Assembly (NCBI RefSeq): GCF_000006565.2
Contig: NC_031476.1
Location: 193,458-257,457, forward strand
Length of the DNA: 64,000 nucleotides
Source: Toxoplasma gondii ME49
Lineage: Eukaryota > Apicomplexa > Conoidasida > Eucoccidiorida > Sarcocystidae
Reading direction: 5' to 3'
The position numbers and the translations under genes are program-made. Shown in pieces: positions 1 through 13,400 of this stretch. The notes below the pieces were generated by a model. That model did no database searches. It was given only the letters and a program-made list of their open reading frames with translations, and was not told where the DNA came from. Within the stretch, counting starts at the first letter, position 1. Every line of letters starts with the position of its first letter.

Positions 1-1064
1 AACAAAACACCGGAGAGGAGTGCAGCTGAAACGTGGACGCTGTGGAGAGGAGACAGACAACTAGACGAAAGAACGCCGAGAGACGAGAAAGCGCAACAGT
101 GAAGGGCACCGCCGAGAAGAGAGATCATCTGACTCATGTGCGTAGAAGAAGCACCGCCGTCTCAAGCTTCTTTTCTGGAGGGACTCCGTTCCCTGCTGAG
201 GCTTCCTGTCTCTTCTCTTCTCTCCTTCGTGTCTGCCTGCTCTGTGTCTCTTCTCTTCTCGTCCTCTTCGCCTTTGTCGCTTTTTCTCGCGCCTTCTTCC
301 TTCCTGCTGTTGATGTCTCTTTGGGTCTGAAGTTTCCATCACGCGTACATCTCTATCTTTGAGGAACTGGATAAGGACGGATACGATACACGTTCCAGGA
401 CCGAGAGCCGCCTCGGGCAGGAGGGAGTCCTGTTCTTCTTCCGAGGAGTCTTTGTCTTGCCCATGGTCAGAGGATTTCGAAGGCACCGACGAAACGAGGA
501 AGAGGCCCAGGCGGTCGAGCGCCTCGCAAACGGCGGCTCGAATGCGCCAGCTTGGATCAGCTGAAAAAAGTCGAGAAAAGGCGAAAAAGGTGTATTGCGA
601 GGCGAGGGGGGGGGATCTCGGAAGACGCAGAGAGAAGCCTCAGGCAGAGCGAGAGAGCGAGGAAAGTCCTCACAGACAGGAGGAGGGAACAGAGAGGGAG
701 GCGAGGAAGAGAGCGAATCCGAGAAATCTTTATTTTCTTACCAAAGAGCATCGGCAGAAGGTTGTCGCCAAGTGTGCGAAAGACAACTGGATCAGTTTGA
801 GCCATTGCAGCCAGTGCCCTGATTCCCTGCATCTTCAACGCCTCCTGCACCGGACTCCGAAAAAACGAAACTTCCATCAAGAGACAAAAACCAGAAAGTC
901 TCCCCCGAGAGAGGCTCTCCGGACTCACAGAACGACTTCGTCAACTTGCCCGATAAAAAACTCGACACCTGAAAACAGCGGCGCCCCTCTAAAGATGCTT
1001 CCTCACACACACATCCAATCCATAACTTTACACCCAGACGCATACAGCTAGATGTAGACAAACC

Positions 1065-1105
<41 letters not shown>

Positions 1106-2772
1106 ATTTATACATATATATGTATATATGTGTATTTATATACATATATATGTATATATGTGTATTTATACACATTTATATATATATATATATATCTTCG
1201 TAATTGGCTGCATCTATGAACGCAGAGTCGTGTATGGCCTCATTTGCACATGGATGCATGCTGCGACTTCTTCGGCATTTGAAGACTGAGTCTAGACGTG
1301 AGTCGTCCTCGTGTCTTGCGCGTCTTACACTGGCTGCTCTGAGGACGGCTTGCAGCGCTTCGCGGAGGGCGTGGAGGATGCGAGTCGCCGCCTCCGGTGC
1401 GTTGGCGTCTGTGGGCTCCAGCTTGTCTTTCGCGTTCGCATCTCCGCTCGCGAAGCGGCTCGGCGCGGAGTGCAGGACCTTTGCAACGAACGCGACGAAG
1501 AGCGGCAGGTGCTTGCCAGCCTCGAGTTGAAGCGTCAGCGAGGACAGGTCGGGTCCTCCGCAGACGTACTTGACAAACGCGTCGACGAGTTGCTCTCGGC
1601 TTCGCTCGAGCTTCTCTCGGATCTCCACGGGCGGCGCGTCGCTGCCTTCCGCTGGGTTCCGCGACAGATCGTCCAGAGTCCCTTGGAGGTGAAAGAGGGC
1701 ACTGGGGAGAAGTTGCGCCGCAACCTGCTGAGCCTTGGCGCTGCCGTCCGCGAGGAGTTGCCAGAGGCGCGGCAGGAAGACGTTGATGAAGACGGTCGCG
1801 CTTTTCTTGCCGGCTGCAGCCGGCTCGTCTGCCTCCGAGAGCGAGGCGAGACTGAACAGGCGGTAGAAGGCCGCCAGCGCCGTCTCTTTCACGGTCTCGT
1901 CTGCAGTCCACAGGAGCGTCTGCAGAAGCGAAACGAGGACCGAAAGTTCGCAGCTCTCAGGGTCCACGCGAGCCGCGACGACAGCCTCTGACGGCTTCGG
2001 ACATGCGTGCGAAAGCAGCCAGTGGAGCTCGCGCGCTACGACCTCCAGCACGAGAGAGTCATTCTCCGTCTCCACAAAGGCTGCAAACGAAGGAAACGAG
2101 AGGGAGACGCGCAAGTCGCGAAAGAGAGAACAGCCGCGAGAAACACACGCGAAGCAAACCTTCCCTCCTCTCTCTCCTCTCTCCCGACAGCCCACAGAGA
2201 ACCGAGAGAACCGAGAGATCCTTTCTCGAAAAAAAAAGACTACCAGGACCCAGAACGGCGCCCTGCATCCGTGGGCTGCGACTGCCCCGACCGGAACGCC
2301 GGCGCAGCGGCGCGGAAACTAAAAAACGCTTCCTCATTCACTCAGAGTCTGTATCTGCAGGAATCGCTTCTCTTCTCCATACGACCCTCTAGCGTCCTCT
2401 GTCTCTACGCTTCTTTCTCCGTAGTCAGAGGTGAAAGCGTTGGATCGGGGACTTTCCACTGTATAGCGACATCCTCCCGTCACACCCGAGTCGCCGCCTT
2501 CTCTCTCTCTCTGACATCTTCCTTCACTTGTAGAAAACAGATACGCGCGCGTATCTGTTTTCTACAAGTGACCCGCAGAGCGCCACACGCCCACATGCAG
2601 GAAGAACAAGCATGGGCATATACATACACATATACATATATATATATATACATATATAAATAAATATATAAATAAATGTGTACACGCGTACCAATACATG
2701 CAGAGGTGTGTACGGAAACATGTATAAATGTACACAGATACGTGCATATAAATATGCATAAATACATACAGA

Positions 2773-2815
<43 letters not shown>

Positions 2816-3907
2816 GGTATGTGAATACAAATACACATGTAAACATTCATGTATATATATATATATATATATGTATGTATATGTATTAAGAAGGGTGGGT
2901 TTATTGTAGAGGAAGGCTCTTCGGTTTCGTGAAAAAAAGGCTTACAGAGGAGAAACGCGATAAAGTCCTTCCGGCCATCGCCGAGAGCGGCGCAGAGAGA
3001 GCTGATGCTCGCTGCGGCGACAAGCCGTTCCTGAAAAGGCAGAAAAGGCACCGTGCACAGCTTGTCATGGAAGAGATCCGGAAGAAGCAAGCGAGAGAAA
3101 AAGACTCCAGCCTTCAGTTGTGAGATGCAGACAGCCATGTTCTTTAAAACTCCTGTACACCATCACCCCACTGGACGGCTTATGACAGCTAAAAAAGTTC
3201 TGGACTTTGAGATCCTACGACATCGAGGTTACTCCACATTGGTGATGTTCTAGGCGTAATACATGAATTTCTATCACTCGCATATACCGGCGAGAGGAAA
3301 CGACTACTCAGCTGCTCGTTCATCTCTCGGCGCCTCTCTGGACTGAGGCATCTGGACTCCATCGAGGCTCTTCGCTGCAGACGCCCACGGGAAGGAGCTT
3401 CGCGGTTCTGTGAGTCTGAGTGAGTTCGGTGTCACTTGCCTCTGCGTCCTCGGAGAAGAATCTGTTGAAAACTTCCTTCGCAGGGTCAGAGTGCGACCCA
3501 CTCTGCTCCTCCGTCAGTTCTTCCTCGCGAGCCTTCCACAGAATCTCCGCTTTCCTCGCTGCCAAGAGGACTCGATCTGAGGACGGTGGCGGGACGGCGC
3601 CGAAGGTGTTGTCTTCTTTGCAACGTCTTTCGCGAGAAGCGACAGGAGAGACAGGGGAGCGCGGAGACTCTGAGGGCCGCGGCGGCGGCTGTGGAGAAGC
3701 AGCCGCCGCAGAAGGCCGCGCTGAAGAAACAGGCAGAGAGGCGCGCTCTGCCGTCGGCGTTGGGTTGTAAGGAGCGCGAGAAAACAACAGGAAGGAGCAG
3801 GCGCCGTGCCATTTCTCGTCGAGCTCGCGCGTACATACACTCGGGAGAAGAGAGGAAGAAGGCGCACAGGGAGAAGAAGGCAGCGGCAGATGAGCTGCAG
3901 ACGCCAT
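1..3907 (-). CDS. HEAT-repeat protein, PP2A scaffold (A/PR65)-like, 3' end off window
   Basis: Probable scaffold subunit of a PP2A-type phosphatase: stacked HEAT helices that would hold catalytic and B subunits together. Phase-consistent exons on the minus strand are 3030-2946, 2080-1329, 844-742 and 560-343. They read through [49 protein letters not shown] and [18 protein letters not shown], which follow the helix pattern of PR65 (an R-L-x-A start and a WRxR HEAT motif). A first exon probably starts at the ATG at 3907 ([10 protein letters not shown]) and adds a proline/serine-rich, likely disordered leader of about 150 residues, but its donor is not resolved. A possible further exon begins near position 39 after a cag acceptor, with a phase that does not fit. 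Long inserts between helices make it a divergent PR65; a PP4 regulatory subunit 1-like protein is the alternative. Confidence 0.68.
1067..1197. repeat. TA/TGTATA microsatellite in PP2A-A-like intron
   Basis: A long (TA)n run followed by several imperfect copies of a TATATGTATATATGTGTATTTA-type unit. It lies in the intron between exons 2080-1329 and 844-742. The Ile-Tyr reading frames crossing it are not genes. Confidence 0.9.
2524..2571. repeat. Perfect 48-bp palindrome with no spacer
   Basis: The left 24 bases (starting TCACTTGTAGAAAACAG) are followed immediately by their exact reverse complement, centred on CGCG|CGCG. It sits in the intron between exons 3030-2946 and 2080-1329 of the HEAT-repeat gene, just upstream of a TA-rich tract. 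It could be a hairpin, the tips of a collapsed inverted-repeat element, or an assembly fold-back. Confidence 0.95.
2619..2884. repeat. TATATA/TACATA microsatellite block
   Basis: Three nearby low-complexity tracts (around 2619-2675, 2777-2812 and 2850-2884) made of TATATA, TACATA and AAATA units, in the same intron as the 48-bp palindrome. No coding signal. Confidence 0.85.
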
Positions 3908-5302
3908 GTTCGCACAGCGAAGACCAAGGTTGGAAGAGGAGAGGGGGGAGAAGATGACGGAGAGAAAAGGAAAGAAGGTGAAGAGACGCGGAGAAGAAGG
4001 AAAGGAGACGCTACGGCGTCTTTCGAAGCGCCTTTCGAGCGGCTCCACCGCTTCACATCGGTTTCTCCTGCGAAAAAGGCGCGTTGGGGAAACGTTTCGC
4101 GCGAGCAGAGAAGGAAATGCGAGAAGAGAAACCGTGGACGGCTGGGGACGAAGGAAGAAGTTGGGCAATCGCGGAAGGAACGACACGGGAGCGATCAAAG
4201 AGAGGAGAAATGGAGAGAAAAAAGTCGAAACTCCCCAAACAGTTGGAAAAGGAGTGGAGAGGGGGGTGACATTTCGGCCGGGGATTGCGGTGTCTTGCCA
4301 GATCTAGTCGCGTAAGAAAAAGCTTCTGTCCGGAATTCTGCGCTTTTCTGGGGGGAGAGGGAAGAGGAAACTTCGACATTTCCGCCCTCCGAGCACAGCA
4401 GACGAGATTCACCCGCGAGGAAATGTTCTTGTCGGCCGGGGAACTTCCTCAACAGAAAAAGGAATCCATTCGCGCTGGCCTTTTCTTCTCGCCGAGACCT
4501 CTCTCTCGCGACTGTCACGAGGCGGGAGGAGAGAGGGCAGGAGGAACAATCCGACCTGCAAGCACGCAAAGTGATGTGTCTCGAAAATGAGAAAAGAGAG
4601 AAAAACGGAATTCGTTTGCACCAAAAATCTCCCCAAACCTCGCGAAACTGTTCAGAAACTCCGGGACTGCACGATCTGTACATACACTCGAAAACAGCCG
4701 ACGCATGCTGCAACAAGACACCGCCCTCTGAGTGAGGAACAACGTATTCTCTCTGCAGATATACTCCGCCTTCTCATTCTCTTCGATCCTTCTTGGCATT
4801 CCCTTTTTCTGGTCTCTCTACTTCCTCCCTCATCGACTGTGCATTGTCTGTCCTCTTCCTTTTTCCTCTCTTTTTATTCCTTCCCCGTCCTTCCATCACC
4901 TCCTTCCCCTCTCCCTTTGTCATTACTCTCTCTACCTTTTTCTCTCGAATTATCTTCCTCTCGTCCTGCCTCTCCTTCGTTCTCGTCAGTTTCTCTTCTT
5001 TCCTCTCTCCTTTTCGTCGGTTTTTTCCACGTGCTTGAGGAGAACGAGCGAGCAAGCGAAGAGAGTCAAATAGGGCAAGAATCTGACCAAGACAGAAAGG
5101 CTTGTCTCTCTTTCGGAGAAGAGACACGCGAAAGAGAAAATGCCCGTTAGACGCTTCTTTCCCCACACACTTTTGCGCGCCTCTCCACACCCAAAACGCG
5201 GTGGTCCCAGCCATTAAATCGACCATGCATGTCTCAGTGCAAATGCCGTCCAGCCCTCTGTCCGGAAAATCACCTCTTTTATTATCTACATACGAATAAG
5301 CG

Positions 5303-5333
<31 letters not shown>

Positions 5334-6817
5334 CTGTATACACATATACATGTATATTTTAAGCAAATGCACGCATATATAAGGGCAATTGCGTATTTAC
5401 GTATATACATGTATTAACAGAGACGCATACATGTACAAATATATATACATATATGTGTTTTATACGTGATCTTCTGTGTGTGAATCGACACCTGACTCTA
5501 GCGGGGATTTTTCCAAGAGAAAATAATTCGCATAAACTATGAATGAGGCGACAGGAGCAGCCAGTCCTTTGGTCCGCTGCATGTGACTCTTTGAGGAGTC
5601 CTTCGAGTGCGCAAGTGAACTTCAAAGGGAAACGGAATTGCATGCGGTGCCAGGGTGTACATACACCAGATGTCGCTGAGGGGAGCATCGCCCGTGTTTC
5701 ACTGCAAGTTTACGTTCAAGATTTCTCGTGGTGACGAACGGCGACCTTCCAATCCCTTCAAAAGTCGGTGCCCAAAGGCAACCGCCACCCTGTCGTCTGC
5801 CCTCAGAAGAAAGAAAAGTCTGCAGATGTCGCGAGGAAGGCGACGCGCTTCTGGCTGCATGCGTTTTCTTCCTTTTCTCCAAAACCAGGACGCGAAAACG
5901 ACACAGAACTCACACGCACTATTCTGATTATAGATGCTTAATCAGTCTCTCTACTTAAACACTATTTCCGCATGCATCTGCACAGACAGTTCTCTCCCTC
6001 TCCATGCAGGTGTTGATCTTCTTGTACATCCATATATAGAGATAGATATAGAAATAGATAGATTTACCATTCGAGGCAAGCCGGTGTATCTGGCAGCCTG
6101 GAAGACGAGGGAAATGAAGAAGGTTGCTGAGGGAGTCTCGTACTAAGAGGTCTGCATGCGCGTCTCGCGAGCGAGATCTTTGCTTTTCGGAACTCGCAGG
6201 AACGGGGGAAACATCCGGTTTTCGTTCCAGTTTTCTAGTGGTGTCCCCACTTGTAGCCGGCAGAGGAAAGAAAAAACACAGTTCTGCATGTTGCGCAAAA
6301 CGTACAGAGACCGCCTTGTCGCTCTCGAATTCCTGGCGAAAGCGGCTTTGTCGAATACCGACAGGCTCGGCGAAAGCTCTAGCAACATCTAGCGGGTGCC
6401 TCTCTCAAAAAAGAAGCACAAAGGCTGACAAAAGAAAGCCCCCTGACGGTCGCACGTACCCTCAACCTCACATCGGTTTCTCTTCTCTCTCTCTCTCTGC
6501 CTTTCTCTGTCTGAAGAACTCGATTCTTCTCGCAAGTTCGTCCCAGTGTCTAGACAGGTGCTAGGCCGAGTATTCTCAACCTCTCGAGCGATCCTGCGTA
6601 CAATGTCGTTCCCTTTTGCCTCAACTCGTGCTCGGTCCACCGCAGATTCCTCCCAGGCCTGCTTGTCTCCCTCCTTCTTCCAGCCAGTTCTTCCTTCTTC
6701 TCCTTTTTCCTTCTTCTCTCTTCCTGGCTTTGCTCTCTTCTTCTTCATCCCTTGCTCTCTCCTTTTCTTCTTTGCAGCTGGTGAGTCGTCCAGCCTGGTG
6801 CGAGTCGCGTTCGCTGT
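3908..6817. other. Intergenic region between HEAT-repeat gene and transaldolase
   Basis: Lies between the ATG of the HEAT-repeat gene and the stop codon of the transaldolase gene, both on the minus strand, so it should contain the promoter and 5' leader of the former and the 3' UTR of the latter. It holds a (TA)n run at about 5302-5331, pyrimidine-rich tracts around 4790-5030 and 6480-6780, and a GGTGTACATACACC element at 5654-5667. I see no open reading frame with a recognisable protein. Confidence 0.6.
5302..5331. repeat. (TA)n microsatellite
   Basis: Uninterrupted TA dinucleotide run in the region upstream of the HEAT-repeat gene. Confidence 0.9.
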
Positions 6818-8951
6818 TCACGCTGTGGTGAGTTTTTCTCTAATCATTTCCTTCAAAGACAGCAGGTCCCGGTTGAAGCTGCGAATGCCCTCTGCGAGTT
6901 TCTCCGTCGCCATCGCGTCTTCATTGAGCATCCATCGAAACGTCTTCTCATCCATTTCGAGCTTCTTTTCATCTTCTGCATCACTCGCCTCCACACTCTC
7001 TGTCGGCTCTCCCAACACCCGCCGAACGGGCAAGTCGCTGTTTTTCAGCTCCTCCAGGAGAGCAGGAGAAACCGTCACTCGGTCGCAGCCAGCTAACGCA
7101 ATGATCTCACCTGAAAGCGCATGCAACGAAGGAGAAAAGAGACGTCTCACGACCTCTGTTGAAAGGTGTGTGCGCAGGCAGCACAGAGGACAAAGGAAGA
7201 CCCATACTTCCTTCCTCTGACGCTCAGACACATATACAAAAAGGAGACGCTGCAAATGCAGGAATTCGCATGCGTCCCCCCCTTCAAATGGCCATCCCTG
7301 TGGTACATGCGCGCGCCGAAGGCGAACGCCATGTAGAATCTCTAAACGAGAAGAACAGCAAGTGACCAGCAGAGCAAGGGCAGAAGCGCAGTAAACCACG
7401 GAAGGAGTGAGAAACCGCTACAGCGGACGCGCACAGAGGCTCGACACGAAGACACTGAAACGCAGGGGAAAGACAAAGGAAAGAAGGAAGGCACAGGCGG
7501 GGAAGAAGAGCAGCGAGACTTTTCCACTTGTTTACGCTTGCAGCGAGGACGTGACTTTGTCTCACAGTGGACTAGAAAAGAACACAGCAACTGTCCGCAG
7601 AGAGAGGCTGAGCTTCTCACCAATGTTGCGAAACGAGGCAGCCATGACTACCGTCTTGTAATTGTGTTTCTTGTAGTACTTGTAGATGCGTTTAACGCTT
7701 TGGACTCCAGGGTCTTGCGCTCCCACATACTCCGCAACTTTCTCGGGGTGGAGCTTCTTGTAATAATCGAGAATGCGCCCGACAAATGGAGAAATCAAAG
7801 TCGCCTTCGCTTCGGCAGCCGCGACCGCCTGCACCCAAGAAGAAACTCGCAGGAAACGAAGGAAGTCTGAGTTGAACAAGCAGAAAGAGAACAAGCCGAG
7901 TTGAACCCGCTCTCCTCCCGCGGACCTCGCCGCAGTCTTCTCCTCGCCACTGACTCCAGACACCGACAGCTGGGAAGCAAAAGTGAAAGAGACGATGACG
8001 ATGACACCCTAGTCTCCTCTGCCCACTGCTGCATCTCTCGCCGATCAACGCCACTGTCCCCGTTCTCCTTCGCTCCCGCTCGATTTTTCTCTACGCAATA
8101 AATGCGCATTTCCACTTCATATGCACATATACGTATGCATATACATAAATATATATATATATATATTGAACAAACTTGTACACGTGTCTATACACCTAGA
8201 CGGAGAGATAGGTACATAGGTAGAGACAGAAAGACACAACGACATACAGAAATATAGATCCGTAATAATCTGCGTAGACACAGAGAGAAAGATACAGATG
8301 CATCTACAGACACGGATTCACAGAGACAGAGATACAGATACATCGACAGAGAGATACATGTGTGCGCCTCTGATCGGATATGTCGGCATCTGTACAGCAG
8401 ACAGAACGTCTTTTTGGTGTAGGTCTCCGTTTTCCGACTCTCTCAGGTGCAGAAGAGAGCGAGGCTCACTTGAGCGAAGGAGAAGAGCAGAGTCATGTTG
8501 CAGTGAATGCCCTCCTTTTCTAGAATCTTGGCAGCTTCACAGCCTTCCCACGTAGTCGCCAACTTGATCAAGACGCGGTCCTTCTCGATGCCGTGCTCCT
8601 TGTACATTAGAATGAGCTTCCGGGCCTTTTCGACCGAAGCTGGAGAAACACTCACACAAACCACTTCTCAGCAAACCTGTGTACAGTCAAAAACACGCAT
8701 CTGCATGCACTCACCCATATCCATAAATATACATATACATATATACATATACATACATATATATACATATATATATATATATGTGTGTGTGTAACAGGGT
8801 CCGACATCATCAACCGTAGATATGTATGCGTGTGTGTGAATGCATATATACATATATATATACATATATATACATATATATATGTGTGTGTAACAGGGTC
8901 CGACATCATCAACCGTAGATATGTATGCGTGTGTGTGAATGCATATATACA

Positions 8952-9000
<49 letters not shown>

Positions 9001-10458
9001 ATATATATATATATACGTAGATATGTAGATATGTAGATATGCGTCTCTCGTGACAAAAAAAAGACGTGCTTGGCAAGCAACCGGCCATGGGCATGTTCGT
9101 AAGCAGATATACAGAGAAAAAGAGAGAGCGCCCCTCGTGAGAGGGAGAGAGTTCTGTCTGCCTCTCGATGTGTGCATATTCATTGCCGAGTCCCACAGTT
9201 ACATTTTATGTACGACATGTCGTTCTGTCGGTACGGCTGACGGCAGTAGACGCGGCGAGCATGGTGGTTTTTTCTTTGATCTGAAGAGTACCTTGTACGT
9301 CGAAGGAGAGAGCAGCAGATACTTCCGTACTGACGACGCCGGGGACGATTTTGAGGATCTCTACTCCGAAGCGAACAAACAATTGGTCGATCACTTCCTC
9401 AACAAGTTCATCGTCTGGCTCGACCTGAAAGAAGGCGCGCGCCGACTGCGGAGACAGTTGATCGGCAAGATGACGCGAAAGGGAAAGAAGAACGAGAAGC
9501 CGAGCGGAGAGAAGGGAGCAGCGAGCAGAGACAAGAGCAAACAGACGCCAGAAGACGGAGAAGACCGAGCAGAAGAGAGGAAGGTTCGCGTACCTTTCCA
9601 TGAACTTTCTTGGCAACCTCGACAGCCTCGTCCATCAGATGCGCATACTGCGGCATTGAGGCAGCCTTGAGAAGAAGAGACGGATTCGTCGTTGCATCGT
9701 GAGGAACGTACTTTTTCAGAGCCACAAAATCCCCGGTGTCAGCCACCACGACGGAGAGAAGGCGAAGCGCCTCCAGGGCGTTCTGAACAACGCGCAATCT
9801 CCGCAACCCCCAAAAGTAGCGAACAACGAACAGCGAAAAAAGACCTCTCCAGACTGTCATATATGCATATATATACTTAAATATAGACGAATATATACAT
9901 ATATACGTATATGCATGTAGATATATATATATATATATGGATATCAGCGTGGACGTGGAGAAACGGATATGAGAAAGCGCGTAAGATAACATGTAGAGAT
10001 CCACCGTTGTATCAATCGAAGCATTCGAATCTGTTTCGGAGATGGCGGTCCATGCACGCATGTACATCTGTCTCCCGACATATATAATATATATGTGAAT
10101 CTACATGTATGCGAATATGCGCGTATCTATACGAAATCCAGATAAAGGTGACTAGGATGTCTCCCGTAGACCAGAGCAGTGTCTCTGTACCGGTTGATAG
10201 AGACGGGAGATACATATGAGCACAGGTACACGAGTTGGAAGAGGAAGGTCTCCGAAACACAGATACATCTACATGGGGCCGCGTATATGTATAGCTTTTG
10301 TATATAAATGTACAGACAATACGTGAAGAGAAGTGGAAGAAGCTTTTCTTTTTTACCTGTGCAGCTCCGCCGTTCGTCTCGTTTGTTTTTTGATGTTTCG
10401 CCTCGGGAGAGGCCGCGCCTTCGTGGGCGGCGCTCACTCGCTTCTTGGATTGAGGCAT
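6818..10458 (-). CDS. TAL: Transaldolase (sedoheptulose-7-phosphate:GAP transferase), six exons
   Basis: Moves a dihydroxyacetone unit between sugar phosphates in the non-oxidative pentose phosphate pathway. Exons 10458-10357, 9782-9594, 9424-9292, 8639-8470, 7828-7621 and 7110-6818 have matching phases and sum to 1,095 nt, i.e. 364 residues (classical transaldolases are about 320-340). Active-site residues are visible: Asp49 in VADTGDF, Glu131 in VSTEV and the Schiff-base Lys167 in [12 protein letters not shown]. The family blocks [36 protein letters not shown] and the C-terminal [11 protein letters not shown] follow in order. The first exon encodes a 34-residue Lys/Ala-rich extension with no hydrophobic signal, so the enzyme is probably cytosolic, possibly nuclear as well. 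No key residue is missing. Confidence 0.97.
8717..9035. repeat. TATATG microsatellite with 99-bp tandem duplication in transaldolase intron 3
   Basis: Inside the intron between exons 9424-9292 and 8639-8470. A non-repetitive block containing TAACAGGGTCCGACATCATC occurs at about 8792 and again at about 8891, so the unit, including its TATATA flank, is tandemly duplicated with a 99-bp period. The rest is TACATA/TATATA simple sequence. Confidence 0.88.
9886..9938. repeat. TATATA-rich tract in transaldolase intron 1
   Basis: TATATATAC/TATATA simple sequence in the intron between exons 10458-10357 and 9782-9594. A similar short tract lies near 10079-10094. Confidence 0.75.
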
Positions 10459-13400
10459 TTTGACAGAGAGATAAATTCCTCTGGAAAAAAGTGGAAGTGT
10501 GTCTTTGACGGCGACCGGAAAAAATGGCGCGTGCGCAGAGCGGTGCTGCTTTGGGGCGGGTGCATGCAAGACAGCGCGCAGAAACGCGAGTTTTTGAATG
10601 CTGTGGCGAACCGAATGCCTTGGAACTCTTCGAGAAACGAGAAATGATTGAAGGCGACAATCAGTGAATTCCAGAAAAGAAGGAAAGAACTCACGAAGGC
10701 GAAAAGTCGAGCGCCGCACGCGGGGCAGTGCGGGAAGATCCGTTCCAGTGTTGGTGTGCGCCGAGCTGCCGCAGGTTCGTTCGGTTGAGGCGGCCTTGGT
10801 AATGCGAGACAGAGTGGCGGAAAAGCTAAGAAAAACAGAGTCACGTCGACGAGAATATGTGCTTCGCAAACAGGACAGCCACCTAGCAATGTTCTCCAAA
10901 GCTTTCAATGTGTTTCTGCACAGATTTACACGGCGGCCTAAACACATACCACTTGACATGTATATCGGCACACTGGCATGCATACACAAATACATCTATA
11001 TATATTGGTATTTCGCGTATTTATAAATTGTACATAGGTTCAAGCAGAAGAAGTGAGGTTGATGAATAGGTGTAGGTATTCCGAGACAGGTGATGGTAAG
11101 GGATTGGTGGAGACGTGGTTTCCTGCATGTCCACGCGAGTTGTCAGTGGAAATTTTCCTTGCCGCTGACCACTGGACAAGCAGCCGGAATTGTTGCACTC
11201 AGCTGAAAAGGTAAATTCCGAAAAGGGGCTTTTTCCATGCTGGATTACCAGAGCTCTCTAACCAAGTAGGACGGGGACTCTGGTGCGCTTCTTAATTCGT
11301 CGCAGTTTCTTGTGTGCCACACGCGCCAAAGAATTTTTCTTTAGACGCCCGCCCGCTTCTCTGCTGCTTGCTTTGTTCAGAGAATCGTACACTGCGGGTG
11401 CAATGCTGGCTATTCGTGTGGTTTGTTGAAACAAGTTTTTCCCTATTCGCCGTTAGTATCGTCGAAGCACCACAAGCAATGCGGCCGACGGCGTAAAACG
11501 CTTCGTGAGACGAAATCTGCTTTGAACAACGATAGATTGCCGACTGGGTGTAATCCTCGCTCGAACGTCAAGTTTCGATCTTCTCACTCTAGCCAAGTGC
11601 CATTTTCGTGAAGCTCTCGCCGTGTAGAGAGCCCTGTTTCCCTCGCTGTTTCAACTTGTCGGCGCCTCAGCAGTGTGTGAGGTCCTTTACAAAGCAGCTG
11701 TACCGCAACATAGCCTTCAACTCGTTTTTTCCCCGGGCGCTCTCAGAATTCTGTTTCCTGAACAAACAGACTCGGCACTTTTCAGCTCCCACTCTCTGTG
11801 GCCAAAGGACCGGGTCGAAGCATCAAGGATTCTTTACATCTGCCTCAGAAAGTCCATCGCAGGCTGTGGAAAGAGGAAATTGCGTTCTTTCTTCAGAAAA
11901 ACGGCTTCTGAATTCTTAATAGAAGCTGGAAGAAGTGCCTGGAAACTGCAGCCCTAAAACCTGGCTGACGGGTGTTCCTCAGAGGGCAAGTTTACGCAAA
12001 TATTTGCAGGGGGCTGTCTCCAAAGCTGGTGGATTAAGGTACCTCCCTAAAATATGTCGGTGCAAATGCTTGCGAGAGCAGTCTCACTAGAACTGTTGAT
12101 TTCACGCAAGCATGGACTCAGCCTGTAGATGTGGCCAAGAGTCAGGGTTTCTTGTCCGGGCCGTCTTAACCTTCCTTTCCGTTATTGCCTACAACGTTCC
12201 CTCCTCCGACATTGCTTTTTCTCTCTTGCAACTTCAAAGACAGGGTTGGAAAAAGTAACTGGGTCACACAACTCCATTCCGGAAGAAGGGAGTTTTTTGT
12301 GTAGCTGGCCGTTTTACACACGCTTGTCCGCAAGAAAGGTTCTAACAGTGTGACTGGAATCGAGACGCTGAAACTCGCCTCTTCCTTGAAGATTCATCCT
12401 GGAAGGCAGGGTAGGGGGAAGCCACGCAACAACTTGCTGCATGTGACGAAAGCCCGTGCAGAAATACGCAGTGGCTTCTTTCTTCATTCCTCTAAACGAA
12501 AAGCCCACAACTGCAGTGGTATGTTTGGCCACCAGCAAGTTTCTAATTGTTATTGAGCCTCGGTGATGTTCCAGATGTAATGTTTCAATTACTGTGCATC
12601 ACTCTTACGGACGAGGGTGTCTTCATACCTGTATGTATGTGACAGGTGCTGTCACCTGCCGCCGTGAATTTGTAAATGGGGCTTTTTTATCTGGGCGCAG
12701 GCGGAGACTCAGAGTTCCTCTTGAGAAAAACCGAATTGCCAGTGAACCTGCGAACAGTTTTTGCAGTAGCCTTGTGGCCTCTGTAGCGACTCTCCACTAC
12801 TCGCCGACGCTCAAACCGCAGAGTCACCCGTCTTTAGTTCTTCTGTCCGGCCTTCTGATATTCCCTCTACAAAGCGCGAACGCGAGGCAGCGTGGGCTCC
12901 TCGGAACTGGCGAGCTTCTTGTTTCTGTCTTGGTAAGTGTGCAGGAAAATGTGTTTTCGCTTCGCGAGCTCGTGGGGACTTTGCTCTTTTCGATGGTTTA
13001 AGCTATAGTAAAGGACTCAGCGGCGGAAGCTCAGTCGAAACGCGCGAAAAATCAATCGGGATTCCATAGAGTAACATTCCTTTGAGAGTTTTGGGTCCGT
13101 GTAAAATCTCAGTTGTGTGCTCGGTTTGACGGGGGGCCACTGCGCAATGGCTTTCCGGCGGTTTCTCGCGTGTTCTCGGTCGTTCTTCCTTGGTTTTTCG
13201 GGATTTTTTTCACGGCTGAAACGAAAAGCGCTCATCGACGGTGCCGTTCCCCGGGCGTCTGGCGCGTTGCCAAAGATATGCTCCCACGAAAGAGCTCAAG
13301 AAGTTCAAGAAACGAACATTGATTCGCGGGGGCCGACTGTGGTTGTGGGCCGCCGGCTCCGTGGTCGTTCAGGAGGAAAAAGCAGGAAAGCCCCTCAAGG

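Noticed and set aside
792..1175. Minus-strand frame upstream of the HEAT exon ([10 protein letters not shown] reading)
   Set aside because: Wrong frame; the HEAT-consistent frame starts at the acceptor before position 844.
1067..1197. Ile-Tyr-rich open frames across TA microsatellites (here and at several other tracts)
   Set aside because: Translations of simple sequence; they lie in introns or intergenic DNA and have no family similarity.
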